Shown here: positions 3,848-10,464 of the stretch, piece after piece | Layout: the number at the start of each line of letters is the position of its first letter | Numbering within the stretch: the first letter of the stretch is position 1 | NCBI GenBank assembly: GCA_900752275.1 | Contig: CAADUS010000197.1 | Span: 1 to 10,464 of the forward strand | Length of the DNA stretch: 10,464 nucleotides | Origin: an uncultured Collinsella sp. | GTDB lineage: Bacteria > Actinomycetota > Coriobacteriia > Coriobacteriales > Coriobacteriaceae | Reading direction: 5' to 3' | Position numbers and translations under genes: made by a program | Notes under the pieces: generated by a model | What the model saw: only the letters and a program-made list of their open reading frames with translations | What the model was told of the DNA's origin: nothing | Databases searched by the model: none

Positions 3848-6625
3848 CTACCCACGGTGACGGGCGCGGCTGTACGGCGTATCCACCATGGGCAGATCTG
3901 GACGTAGCTTGCCGTCAAACGCGCGATAGGCGTTCTGTACGGCGGGCGCCGTGGGGATCGTTGCGATCTCGCCGATGCCCTTGCCGCCGTATGCCACAGG
4001 CAGCAGCTCGTCCTTCTCCACGTAGATGGCATGGATATCCGGAATCTCGGGCGCACGGAACAGTCCGAGCGTGCCGTACCTTGCCTGGGGCACGCAGTCC
4101 TTGAGCGGCCAATCCTCGGTAAGCGCATAGCCCATACCCATGAGCACGCCGCCTTCGATCTGACCTTGGATGGAGATGGGGTTGACCACCTTGCCGGAAT
4201 CGTGCGCAGCATAGACCTCGCTCACGCAGCCGTCATCATCCAGAATGACCACATGCGTGGCAAAGCCGTAGCAGATGTGGCTCTTGGGGTTGGGAACGTC
4301 GGCGCCCAGCTTGTCGGTCGGCTCCAGGTACACGTAGCCAAACTCGCAGCCCTCGAGCGCCTTGATGGCGGCAGCGGGATCTTGAGGATGCATACCCTGG
4401 CCGGCGACGAGTTCCTGTGTGTGCAGCTGATAGGCGCGACCGTCGTCGTACTCGATCTTGACGCCGTCGCCATGCGCGCTCACGGGAGCATCGGGCGCAG
4501 GCTTGCCAGCCTCGATGCCAACCATAGCATCGCGCAGCAGGAAGGCGGCACCGCGCACGGCCTCGCCGGTCACGACCGTCTGACGCGAGCCAGACGTGGT
4601 ACCGGAGTCGGGGGCGTTCTCGGTAGAGCACTCGCCGTTGGCGATGCAGCGAAGCGGCAAGCCACATGCCTCGGCAACGTCCTGCAAAAAGACGGTATTG
4701 CAACCCTGGCCGATGTCGGACGTGGCGGCATAGACCGTAGCCACGCCGTTCTCGACGCGAATCTTGCAGCGGCCGGCATCGGGCAGACCCACGCCCACGC
4801 CGGCGTTCTTCATGGCGCAGGCGATACCGGCGTGTCCGGGATGCGCGTAGTAGGCATCCTTGACCTCGAGCAGCGTCTCCTTAAGCGCCGTGGAGCAATC
4901 GGCAATCTGGCCGTTGGGCAAAACCTCGCCCGGCTCGATAGCGTTACGGTAGCGGATCTCCCACGGATCCAGGCCGACCTTCTCGGCCAGCAGGTCGATC
5001 AGGCTCTCAAGCGCAAACTCGGACTGGCACACGCCAAAGCCGCGGTACGCGCCGGCGGGCGGGTTGTTGGTGTAGTAGCCAAAACCGCGAATGTCGGTGT
5101 TCTGGTACTTGTAGGGGCCGACGGCATGCGTGCAGGCGCGCTCGAGCACCGGGCCGCACAGCGACGCGTAGGCGCCGGTATCAAAGTTAATCTCGCAATC
5201 CAGGCCGGTAAAGTTGCCCTCGGCGTCGCAACCCAGCGTAAAGGTGCCGTCCATGGCATGGCGCTTGGGATGGAAAGCAAGCGACTCGGCACGCGTGAGC
5301 TTGCACTTCACGGGACGCTGGAACTTATACGCGGCGAGCGCAGCCAGGTGCTGGATGGACACGTCCTCCTTGCCGCCAAAGCCGCCGCCCACGAGCATGG
5401 TCTCTACAACCACACGCTCGGGCTCGCTATCCCAGCCAAACATGTGGGCGCACTCTTTGCGCGTATCGTAGGCGCCCTGGTCGGTCGACTGCACCTTGAC
5501 GCCGTTCTTGTACGGGAAGGCGACGGCGCACTCGGGCTCCAAGAAGGCATGCTCGGTAAAGGGCGTGGTAAAGCGCTGCGTCACGGTGAACGCGCTCTCC
5601 GCTAGCGCCTTGGCGGCGTCGCCGCGCGTCACGTGACGGCTCTGGCACACGTTGTCCTTGAGTTCCACCGTGTTGCCAAAGGCAAAGAAGCTGTCATGCA
5701 GGCGCGGGGCGTCGGCGGCCCTAGCCTCGACAATGTTGCGCACGGGCTCCAGAGGCTCGTAATCGATCTTGACGAGCTTCTTGGCCTTCTCGAGCGTCGC
5801 CTCGTCCTCGGCGACCACCAACACGATGGCGTCACCCACGCAGCGGGTGATATCGCCCGCCGCAATCATGACGTCCCAGTCCTGGATAAGGTGGCCGACC
5901 TGGTTGACCGGCACGTCCTCGGCGCGCAGGATGCCCACCACGCCGGGCAGGGCCTCGGCCTTGGAGGTGTCGATGGAGAGCACACGGGCGCGCGGGTACT
6001 TGGAGCGCACGGCGCTGGCATAGGTCAGACCCGGCTGATCGAGCTCGTCGATGTCATCGGGATACTTGCCCTCGCCGAGCACCTTCTTGCGCACGTCGAT
6101 ACGGAAGGCGCGCTTGCCCACGCCGTAGTCGTCGCCGCGCTCCAGGTCCTCGTCGATCTGCTTTTCGCCGCGAAGCACCGCAGCGGCCAGCGAGATGCCC
6201 TCGATAATCTTTTTGTAGCCGGTGCAGCGGCAGACATTGCCACGGATGGCGTACTTGATCTGCTCCTCGGTGGGCTCGGGGTCCTCGGCGATGAGTGCTG
6301 CACCCGCCATGACCATGCCGGGGATGCAAAAACCGCACTGCACGGCGCCCACGGCGCCAAAGGCGTACACGAAGGCCTCGCGCACGTCCTCGGGCAGGCC
6401 CTCGACGGTCACGATGTTGCGACCGGCGGCAAGAGCGGTGGTCAGCACGCACGCCTTGACGGCCGCACCGTCCACATGGATGGTGCAGGTACCGCAGGCG
6501 CCCTCGGAGCAGCCGTCCTTGGCGGAGTGAATGTGCAGGTCGTCGCGCAGGTAGCGCAGCAGTGGCTTGTTCTGAGTCGTCGTACGCTCGACGCCGTTAA
6601 CGGTAAAAGTGAATTCCTGTGCCAT
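3848..6625 (-). CDS. xdh: Selenium-dependent xanthine dehydrogenase, Fe-S/molybdenum fusion (925 aa)
   Basis: This is a molybdenum hydroxylase of the xanthine dehydrogenase family, similar to E. coli XdhD and to the Se-dependent XDH group. It is expected to hydroxylate xanthine, hypoxanthine or a related purine in the cytoplasm. The N-terminus binds two [2Fe-2S] clusters: Cys39, 44, 47 and 59 (CSEGACGTC), and Cys97, 100, 132 and 134 (CGFC, CRCTGY). From about residue 170 comes the molybdopterin part: FTEHAFLEPE (357-366), GGGFGGKE (413-420), AYRGFG (526-531), SDIGQG (636-641) and GKGIGE with catalytic Glu886. There is no FAD domain, so electrons must leave to another protein, most likely the ferredoxin encoded 12 nt upstream. 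AAGGG (6633-6637) precedes the ATG and touches the ferredoxin stop codon, suggesting translational coupling. The selenium is known in the family as a labile cofactor ligand, not selenocysteine; its presence here is inferred from the ygfK/ssnA neighbourhood. Confidence 0.93.
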   Translation of the reverse strand: MAQEFTFTVNGVERTTTQNKPLLRYLRDDLHIHSAKDGCSEGACGTCTIHVDGAAVKACVLTTALAAGRNIVTVEGLPEDVREAFVYAFGAVGAVQCGFCIPGMVMAGAALIAEDPEPTEEQIKYAIRGNVCRCTGYKKIIEGISLAAAVLRGEKQIDEDLERGDDYGVGKRAFRIDVRKKVLGEGKYPDDIDELDQPGLTYASAVRSKYPRARVLSIDTSKAEALPGVVGILRAEDVPVNQVGHLIQDWDVMIAAGDITRCVGDAIVLVVAEDEATLEKAKKLVKIDYEPLEPVRNIVEARAADAPRLHDSFFAFGNTVELKDNVCQSRHVTRGDAAKALAESAFTVTQRFTTPFTEHAFLEPECAVAFPYKNGVKVQSTDQGAYDTRKECAHMFGWDSEPERVVVETMLVGGGFGGKEDVSIQHLAALAAYKFQRPVKCKLTRAESLAFHPKRHAMDGTFTLGCDAEGNFTGLDCEINFDTGAYASLCGPVLERACTHAVGPYKYQNTDIRGFGYYTNNPPAGAYRGFGVCQSEFALESLIDLLAEKVGLDPWEIRYRNAIEPGEVLPNGQIADCSTALKETLLEVKDAYYAHPGHAGIACAMKNAGVGVGLPDAGRCKIRVENGVATVYAATSDIGQGCNTVFLQDVAEACGLPLRCIANGECSTENAPDSGTTSGSRQTVVTGEAVRGAAFLLRDAMVGIEAGKPAPDAPVSAHGDGVKIEYDDGRAYQLHTQELVAGQGMHPQDPAAAIKALEGCEFGYVYLEPTDKLGADVPNPKSHICYGFATHVVILDDDGCVSEVYAAHDSGKVVNPISIQGQIEGGVLMGMGYALTEDWPLKDCVPQARYGTLGLFRAPEIPDIHAIYVEKDELLPVAYGGKGIGEIATIPTAPAVQNAYRAFDGKLRPDLPMVDTPYSRARHRG

Positions 6626-6637
6626 GGTGATTCCCTT

Positions 6638-7117
6638 CTACACGCCGGCGGCGATGCCGGTGCGATCGTGGATGGCGCCATGCGGACAGACGACGGCGCA
6701 CATGCCGCACGACAGACAGTCCGCGCCGTCGATATGGGCGCAGTTGTCCTCGATGCGGATAGCGCCGGCAGGGCACTTTTTAGCGCACATGCCGCAACCG
6801 ATGCAGCTCGTGTCGCAGATCTTGCGCGCAATGGCACCTTTGTCGGTGTTGTTGCAGCGCACCAGAATGTTCTGGTAGCCGGGAACGAAGGCAATCACGC
6901 GCTGCGGGCACGCCATGCCGCACAGGCCGCAGCCCGTGCACTTGGAACGGTCCACGCGGGCGATGCCATCGACCAGCGCAATGGCGCCGTGGGGGCAGGC
7001 CGTGACGCAGGCGCCACAGCCAATGCAGCCTTCGCTGCAGCGGGCGTCGCCGCCTGCGGAGGCACAACCACTTCCGCAGGCAACGTAGGCCACGTTATGT
7101 TGAATGGATTTGGCCAT
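6638..7117 (-). CDS. RnfB-like polyferredoxin with four [4Fe-4S] motifs (159 aa)
   Basis: Electron-carrier protein made almost wholly of ferredoxin repeats. Four C-x2-C-x2-C-x3-C-P motifs are seen: Cys31/34/37/41, Cys60/63/66/70, Cys105/108/111/115 and Cys134/137/140/144. Extra cysteines lie at 14, 18, 27, 88 and 101. The segment RCNNTDKG at 87-94, followed by GCG-type clusters, resembles the cluster region of clostridial-type RnfB, but the membrane anchor and the N-terminal RnfB domain are absent, so this is a soluble relative. It sits between ygfK (11-nt gap) and xdh (12-nt gap), so it is almost certainly co-translated. The likely role is passing electrons from the FAD-less molybdenum hydroxylase to YgfK or another acceptor. 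That direction is inference. The Shine-Dalgarno is weak (GGCGAG overlapping the ygfK stop). Confidence 0.85.
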   Translation of the reverse strand: MAKSIQHNVAYVACGSGCASAGGDARCSEGCIGCGACVTACPHGAIALVDGIARVDRSKCTGCGLCGMACPQRVIAFVPGYQNILVRCNNTDKGAIARKICDTSCIGCGMCAKKCPAGAIRIEDNCAHIDGADCLSCGMCAVVCPHGAIHDRTGIAAGV

Positions 7118-7128
7118 AAGAGACTCGC

Positions 7129-10128
7129 CTATTTCTTAAGAAGGTACGAATAGTTGTCGCGCACGGCCCTGATGGTCAGGCGGACGGCCTCGGGAAGGCC
7201 GGTGTTGACGGCATCGACCGAGACGGTGCGGACCGTGCCGGCGACGCGAACCTTAAAGTGGTCCTCGTCCACGGCCAGGAAGCCCTCGTTCTCGGAGTTC
7301 TCCATGTCCTCCTCGCTCCAGAACAGGGTGAGCTTGTCCTTGTAGGGACGACCCTCCTGGTAAGGGCAGAACACGGCGCAGTTGCCGCACTCGTTGCACA
7401 TGCCGTCGACATGGACGACCTGATGCTTGGCCAGGCCCGGCACCTTAATTGCCACGTTGGCGCGGTTGGGGCACACGTCGCAGCAGACCTCGCACACCGA
7501 GCCGCAGCCCAGGCAGCGGGTCTTGGTGCAGTTGCGCTTGTCGCGGCACAGCGACCCCTTGCGCTCGTAGCAGGTGTCCTCGCGGCCGGCCTGCTCGTTG
7601 CAGTCGGCGTACTTGTTAAAGTCCACGCCGGCGATGGCGCGGGCGACTTCGGCGGCGTCGGCAATAGCCTCGACCACGGTGGCCGGACCGCGACGGCAGT
7701 CGCCGGCAGCCCAAACGCCCTCGACGCCGGTGGAGGTGGCGGCAAGACGGCCGCGACGGTCGTGCTCGACGCCCGCGGCATCGTACAGGCTGGCATCGAT
7801 GCCCTCGCCCACGGCGCAGATCACCGTGGTGGCGGAAAGCTCGACGGTCTCGCCCGTGGCAACGGGGCTGCGACGGCCGCTTGCATCCGGCTCGCCGAGC
7901 TCCATAACGTCGCAGGTCAGCACGGAGCCGTTGAGCGCCTTGGGCGCCAGCAGCTCGCAAAACTCAACGCCGTCGGCAAGAGCAAGATCGAGCTCTTCCT
8001 CGTCGGCGGGCATCTGCTTCTTGGTGCGGCGATACACCAGGCGCACGTTCTTCACGCCAGCAAGGCGCTTGGCCACGCGGGCCGCGTCCATGGCGGTGTT
8101 GCCGGCGCCAATGACCACGACATCCTCACCCAGCTCGAGTTTCTCGCCCTTCTTGGCGGCCTCGAGGAACTCCAGCACATCGAGCTCGGCACCCTCGCCC
8201 AGGCCCGCAGAGCCGGGCATCCAGGCACCGGTGGCCACGACCACGTCGGTAAAGCCCTGGGCCTTGAGCTCGTCAATGGAATCAACGCGAGCGTTGAGCT
8301 GCACCTTGGCGCCAAAGGCCAGGCAGAGCTCGGCGTCGTGGGAGATATCGTCGCTCGCAATGCGGAACTCGGGAATCACGTGACGGACCACGCCGCCGAG
8401 AGAGTCGCGGGCCTCGAAGATGGTGACGGGCACGCCGGCACGCGTCAGGAAGAATGCCGTCGCCAGGCCGGCCGGGCCGCCACCGATAACGGCAACGTTG
8501 CGCTCGCCGTCGTTGGCGATGGCCTGAGCACGCAGCTTGGGCAGCACGGTGGTCATGGCCTCGCGGGCGGCCTTGAGCTTGCTGGCGCGAATCTGGGCGC
8601 CCTCGGGCTCGTAGAACGCACGCTCGCAGGCACGGCCGCAGGGATGCGGGCAGATGGTGCCGGTAATGAACGGCAGGGCGTTGCGCTCGATGATAATGTT
8701 GAGCGCGTCCTCGTAGCGGCCCTCGTCAACAGCCGCCAGATAGGCGGGAATATCCTGCTGAATGGGGCAGCTCGTGCGGCACGGCGTGGTAAAGCAGTCG
8801 GAAAGCGGGCTCTTGCCGGCGACCTTGCGGTCGGGCAGCGGGCGCAGCGGCTTCTTGTAGAGCGGGTTGGTGAGCGAATCGGTCTGGATCGCGGTCACTG
8901 CCTCGAGCGAAATGCCCTCAAACGGCTTGCCGTCCAGATCGCCAAACTCGCCGGCCATCTGGCTAAAACGCTCGTAGCCACCGGGCTTGAGCACGTCGGT
9001 CGCCAGGGTAACGGGCCAAATGCCGGCATCGTACAGGGCGCGAATGTTGTAGACCGTGGCACCGCCGGAGTAGCTGATGCGCAGCTTGCCATCGAACTGC
9101 TCGGTAATACGACGGGCAGCCTCGATGGTCAGCGAGAACAGCGAACGGCCCGACATGTACATCTCGGTGGAAGGCAGCTCGTTCCTCGTCACGTCAACGG
9201 GGAACGTGTTGGTCAGCTTGACGCCAAACTCCAGGCCGCGCTCGGCGCACAGGGCAATCAGGCGCTCGAACATGGGCACGGCGTCGACCCACTGTAAGTC
9301 CTCGCGGAAGTGCGTGTCATCGAAGACGATGTAGTCAAAGCCCAGCTCGTTCAGACGCTGGCGGGCAAACTCATAGCCCAGCAGCGTGGGGTTGCACTTG
9401 ATGTAGGTGTTGAGACCCTTCTCGGTAATCAGATAGGTCGCGATGCGCTCGATCTCGGCCGGCGGGCAGCCATGCAGCGTGGACTCGGTGATGGAGTTGG
9501 ACACGCGCGCCGGAATGGACTCGACAAACGCGGCGTCAACATGCTCGAACTTGTCCAGGTTGGCGAGCGCCCATGCGCGGCACTCGTTCCAGACGTCGGA
9601 GCCGCTGGCGTCCTTCATGCCCTCGATGTAGGCGTCGACCTTGGGGCTCTTAATACCCTCGAGGTCATAGCCCACGGACATGTTGAAGACAAATCCGTCC
9701 GGGCTGCCCAGACCGTACTCGCGAGCGATCAGGTGGCAGGCAAACCATGCCTTCACGTACTCGGCAAAGGCCTGCGGAACCTCGAGCTCGGTCGACCACT
9801 CGCAGTTGTAGCACTCGTCCTGCGCCACGATGCAGGGTTTGTTCACACACTTGGAGAGCTCCTCGCCGTCCATAACCTGAACGGTCTTGAGCTCAAAGAA
9901 GCGGGAACCGGCCACATAAGAGGCCACGATGTTCTGGGCCAGCTGCGTGTTGGGGCCGGCGGCCGGGCCAAACGGAGTCTCGATGCGCTCGTCAAAAATG
10001 GGAAGCGCGCCCTCCTGGTTGGTCGTGACCATCTTGCGCACGCCAAAGATGGCGTCCTGGGTCTTGTGCTCCTCGATGATCCAGTTCATCAGCTGCGAAA
10101 ACGGGATCGGCCTCATAATGTCGCTCAT
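7129..10128 (-). CDS. ygfK: YgfK, putative selenate reductase-type flavin/Fe-S oxidoreductase subunit (999 aa)
   Basis: Large redox protein of the YgfK family, linked genetically to Se-dependent molybdenum hydroxylases; its true electron partner is not settled. Domain order: a dihydroorotate dehydrogenase-like barrel (about residues 1-440, with FGPAAGPNTQLAQNI, FNMSVGYDLEGI and HGCPPAEIE); a GltD-like cysteine region (about 450-500, CRTSCPIQQDIPAY and CPHPCGRAC); an FAD-binding VIGGGPAGLA (about 547); an NAD(P)-binding VIGAGNTAMDAARV (about 671) with VYRRTKKQMPA; AAGDCRRGPATVV; and C-terminal ferredoxin clusters (about 860-925, CLGCGSVCEVCCDVCP and CNECGNCAVFCPYQ). The start at 10128 (MSDIMRPIPF, matching the family N-terminus) has AGGAG 6 nt upstream; the 69 upstream in-frame codons are low-complexity Arg-rich intergenic sequence and are rejected. 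Family length is about 1,030 aa. It leads the 11-12-nt-spaced trio with the polyferredoxin and xdh. Confidence 0.93.
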   Translation of the reverse strand: MSDIMRPIPFSQLMNWIIEEHKTQDAIFGVRKMVTTNQEGALPIFDERIETPFGPAAGPNTQLAQNIVASYVAGSRFFELKTVQVMDGEELSKCVNKPCIVAQDECYNCEWSTELEVPQAFAEYVKAWFACHLIAREYGLGSPDGFVFNMSVGYDLEGIKSPKVDAYIEGMKDASGSDVWNECRAWALANLDKFEHVDAAFVESIPARVSNSITESTLHGCPPAEIERIATYLITEKGLNTYIKCNPTLLGYEFARQRLNELGFDYIVFDDTHFREDLQWVDAVPMFERLIALCAERGLEFGVKLTNTFPVDVTRNELPSTEMYMSGRSLFSLTIEAARRITEQFDGKLRISYSGGATVYNIRALYDAGIWPVTLATDVLKPGGYERFSQMAGEFGDLDGKPFEGISLEAVTAIQTDSLTNPLYKKPLRPLPDRKVAGKSPLSDCFTTPCRTSCPIQQDIPAYLAAVDEGRYEDALNIIIERNALPFITGTICPHPCGRACERAFYEPEGAQIRASKLKAAREAMTTVLPKLRAQAIANDGERNVAVIGGGPAGLATAFFLTRAGVPVTIFEARDSLGGVVRHVIPEFRIASDDISHDAELCLAFGAKVQLNARVDSIDELKAQGFTDVVVATGAWMPGSAGLGEGAELDVLEFLEAAKKGEKLELGEDVVVIGAGNTAMDAARVAKRLAGVKNVRLVYRRTKKQMPADEEELDLALADGVEFCELLAPKALNGSVLTCDVMELGEPDASGRRSPVATGETVELSATTVICAVGEGIDASLYDAAGVEHDRRGRLAATSTGVEGVWAAGDCRRGPATVVEAIADAAEVARAIAGVDFNKYADCNEQAGREDTCYERKGSLCRDKRNCTKTRCLGCGSVCEVCCDVCPNRANVAIKVPGLAKHQVVHVDGMCNECGNCAVFCPYQEGRPYKDKLTLFWSEEDMENSENEGFLAVDEDHFKVRVAGTVRTVSVDAVNTGLPEAVRLTIRAVRDNYSYLLKK

Positions 10129-10277
10129 AATGAGCTCCTCTCTGTAACGCCCGGCGAGACCGCGCGACGGGCGCAAATACGGTGTAGCGCTAGCACAGCG
10201 CCGGCGACCCCGCGGAGGCCGCCTATGCGCGCGCCGGATGCGGCGAAACATCCGACGCGCGCGAATCTCCAGTTGGA
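10129..10277 (-). promoter_or_regulatory. ssnA-ygfK intercistronic region with a 14-bp hairpin (10227-10262)
   Basis: This 149-bp gap holds a hairpin with arms 10227-10240 and 10249-10262. It has 13 Watson-Crick pairs plus one position that is G-U only in the minus-strand RNA, and an 8-nt loop. No T-run follows in either direction, so it is not a standard terminator. A smaller inverted repeat, CGCCCG/CGGGCG, lies at 10148-10173. The structure could stabilise or partly terminate the ssnA message, or set the ssnA:ygfK ratio. I see no clear promoter. Confidence 0.5.
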
Positions 10278-10464
10278 TTAGTACACGCGATCGTTGAGCG
10301 TGCTCCAGAGCTTCTTGGACTCGGCCATGGTCCACGCGTTGATCTTGTCCTCATCGATACCGACAAACTCGCGATCCTTGTACAGGACGCGGCCGTTGAT
10401 GATGGTGGTGCGGCAGTTTTTGCCCATCATGCCAAAGAGCATGTGGCCGTCGATGTTCTCCTCG
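10278..10464 (-). CDS. ssnA: SsnA putative aminohydrolase (C-terminal 61 residues only)
   Basis: This is the 3' end of an amidohydrolase-superfamily gene, starting beyond the right edge. The visible residues include NIDGHMLFGMMGKNCRTTII, NGRVLYKDREFVGID and a final KKLWSTLNDRVY before TAA (10280-10278). This is the conserved C-terminal beta-strand region of SsnA, seen in E. coli and clostridia beside ygfK and Se-dependent molybdenum hydroxylase genes. The metal-binding catalytic barrel lies outside the window. The substrate is unproven; a deamination or ring-opening step in purine catabolism is the usual suggestion. It is upstream of ygfK on the same strand and probably belongs to the same operon, separated by a hairpin-bearing gap. 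Confidence 0.88.
   Translation of the reverse strand, partial: EENIDGHMLFGMMGKNCRTTIINGRVLYKDREFVGIDEDKINAWTMAESKKLWSTLNDRVY

Noticed and set aside
4031..10281. Long plus-strand open frames at 4031-5605, 5633-7153, 7258-9297 and 9310-10281
   Set aside because: They lie antisense to well-supported genes with unmistakable family motifs. High third-position GC of the real genes leaves the opposite strand open, and the translations are Gly/Ala/His/Leu-biased with no domains.
10129..10335. A longer YgfK start at 10335, adding 69 N-terminal residues
   Set aside because: The extension would overlap ssnA, is Arg-rich and hairpin-derived, and lacks a ribosome site. The start at 10128 has AGGAG at 6 nt and matches the family N-terminus.

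Overview
The window looks like a chromosomal segment of a high-GC actinobacterium of the Coriobacteriia, most likely Collinsella or a near relative. This is inferred from the purine/selenium operon on the right, an AbiEi-like gene of a type common in that group, and overall composition. No taxonomic search was possible. There are no rRNA or tRNA genes, cas genes or recognisable transposases.

Left part (1-1670). The window opens inside a minus-strand DEDDh 3'-5' exonuclease gene. Next comes a 41-codon plus-strand ORF for a one-helix membrane peptide with a basic tail. Its 3' end is overlapped by two oppositely directed intrinsic terminators, an arrangement that resembles a type I toxin-antitoxin locus with a convergent antisense RNA. 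A minus-strand SIMPL-domain (DUF541) gene follows. The exonuclease and SIMPL genes are each preceded by a copy of the same 30-bp motif (25/30 identical), a candidate promoter or leader element.

Middle part (1671-3847). An AbiEi-antitoxin-like gene with a C-terminal DUF559/VSR-like nuclease-fold region (2319-3317) is broken by one in-frame TGA, at a position where I expect the family to have tryptophan. It is bracketed by two arrays of one palindromic repeat family (1792-2023 and about 3354-3739). Both arrays have a strict 62-bp period and the same orientation. They are not CRISPR, and I cannot assign them to a described family.

Right part (3744-10464). A minus-strand operon reads ssnA (3' end only), ygfK, an RnfB-like polyferredoxin with four [4Fe-4S] motifs, and a selenium-dependent xanthine dehydrogenase (Fe-S plus molybdenum domains, no FAD domain). 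The last three genes are spaced 11-12 nt apart and end at a strong intrinsic terminator at 3744-3779. The likely role is anaerobic purine catabolism: the molybdenum hydroxylase oxidises xanthine, hypoxanthine or a related purine, and the polyferredoxin passes electrons to or from the flavin/Fe-S protein YgfK. SsnA is a companion aminohydrolase.
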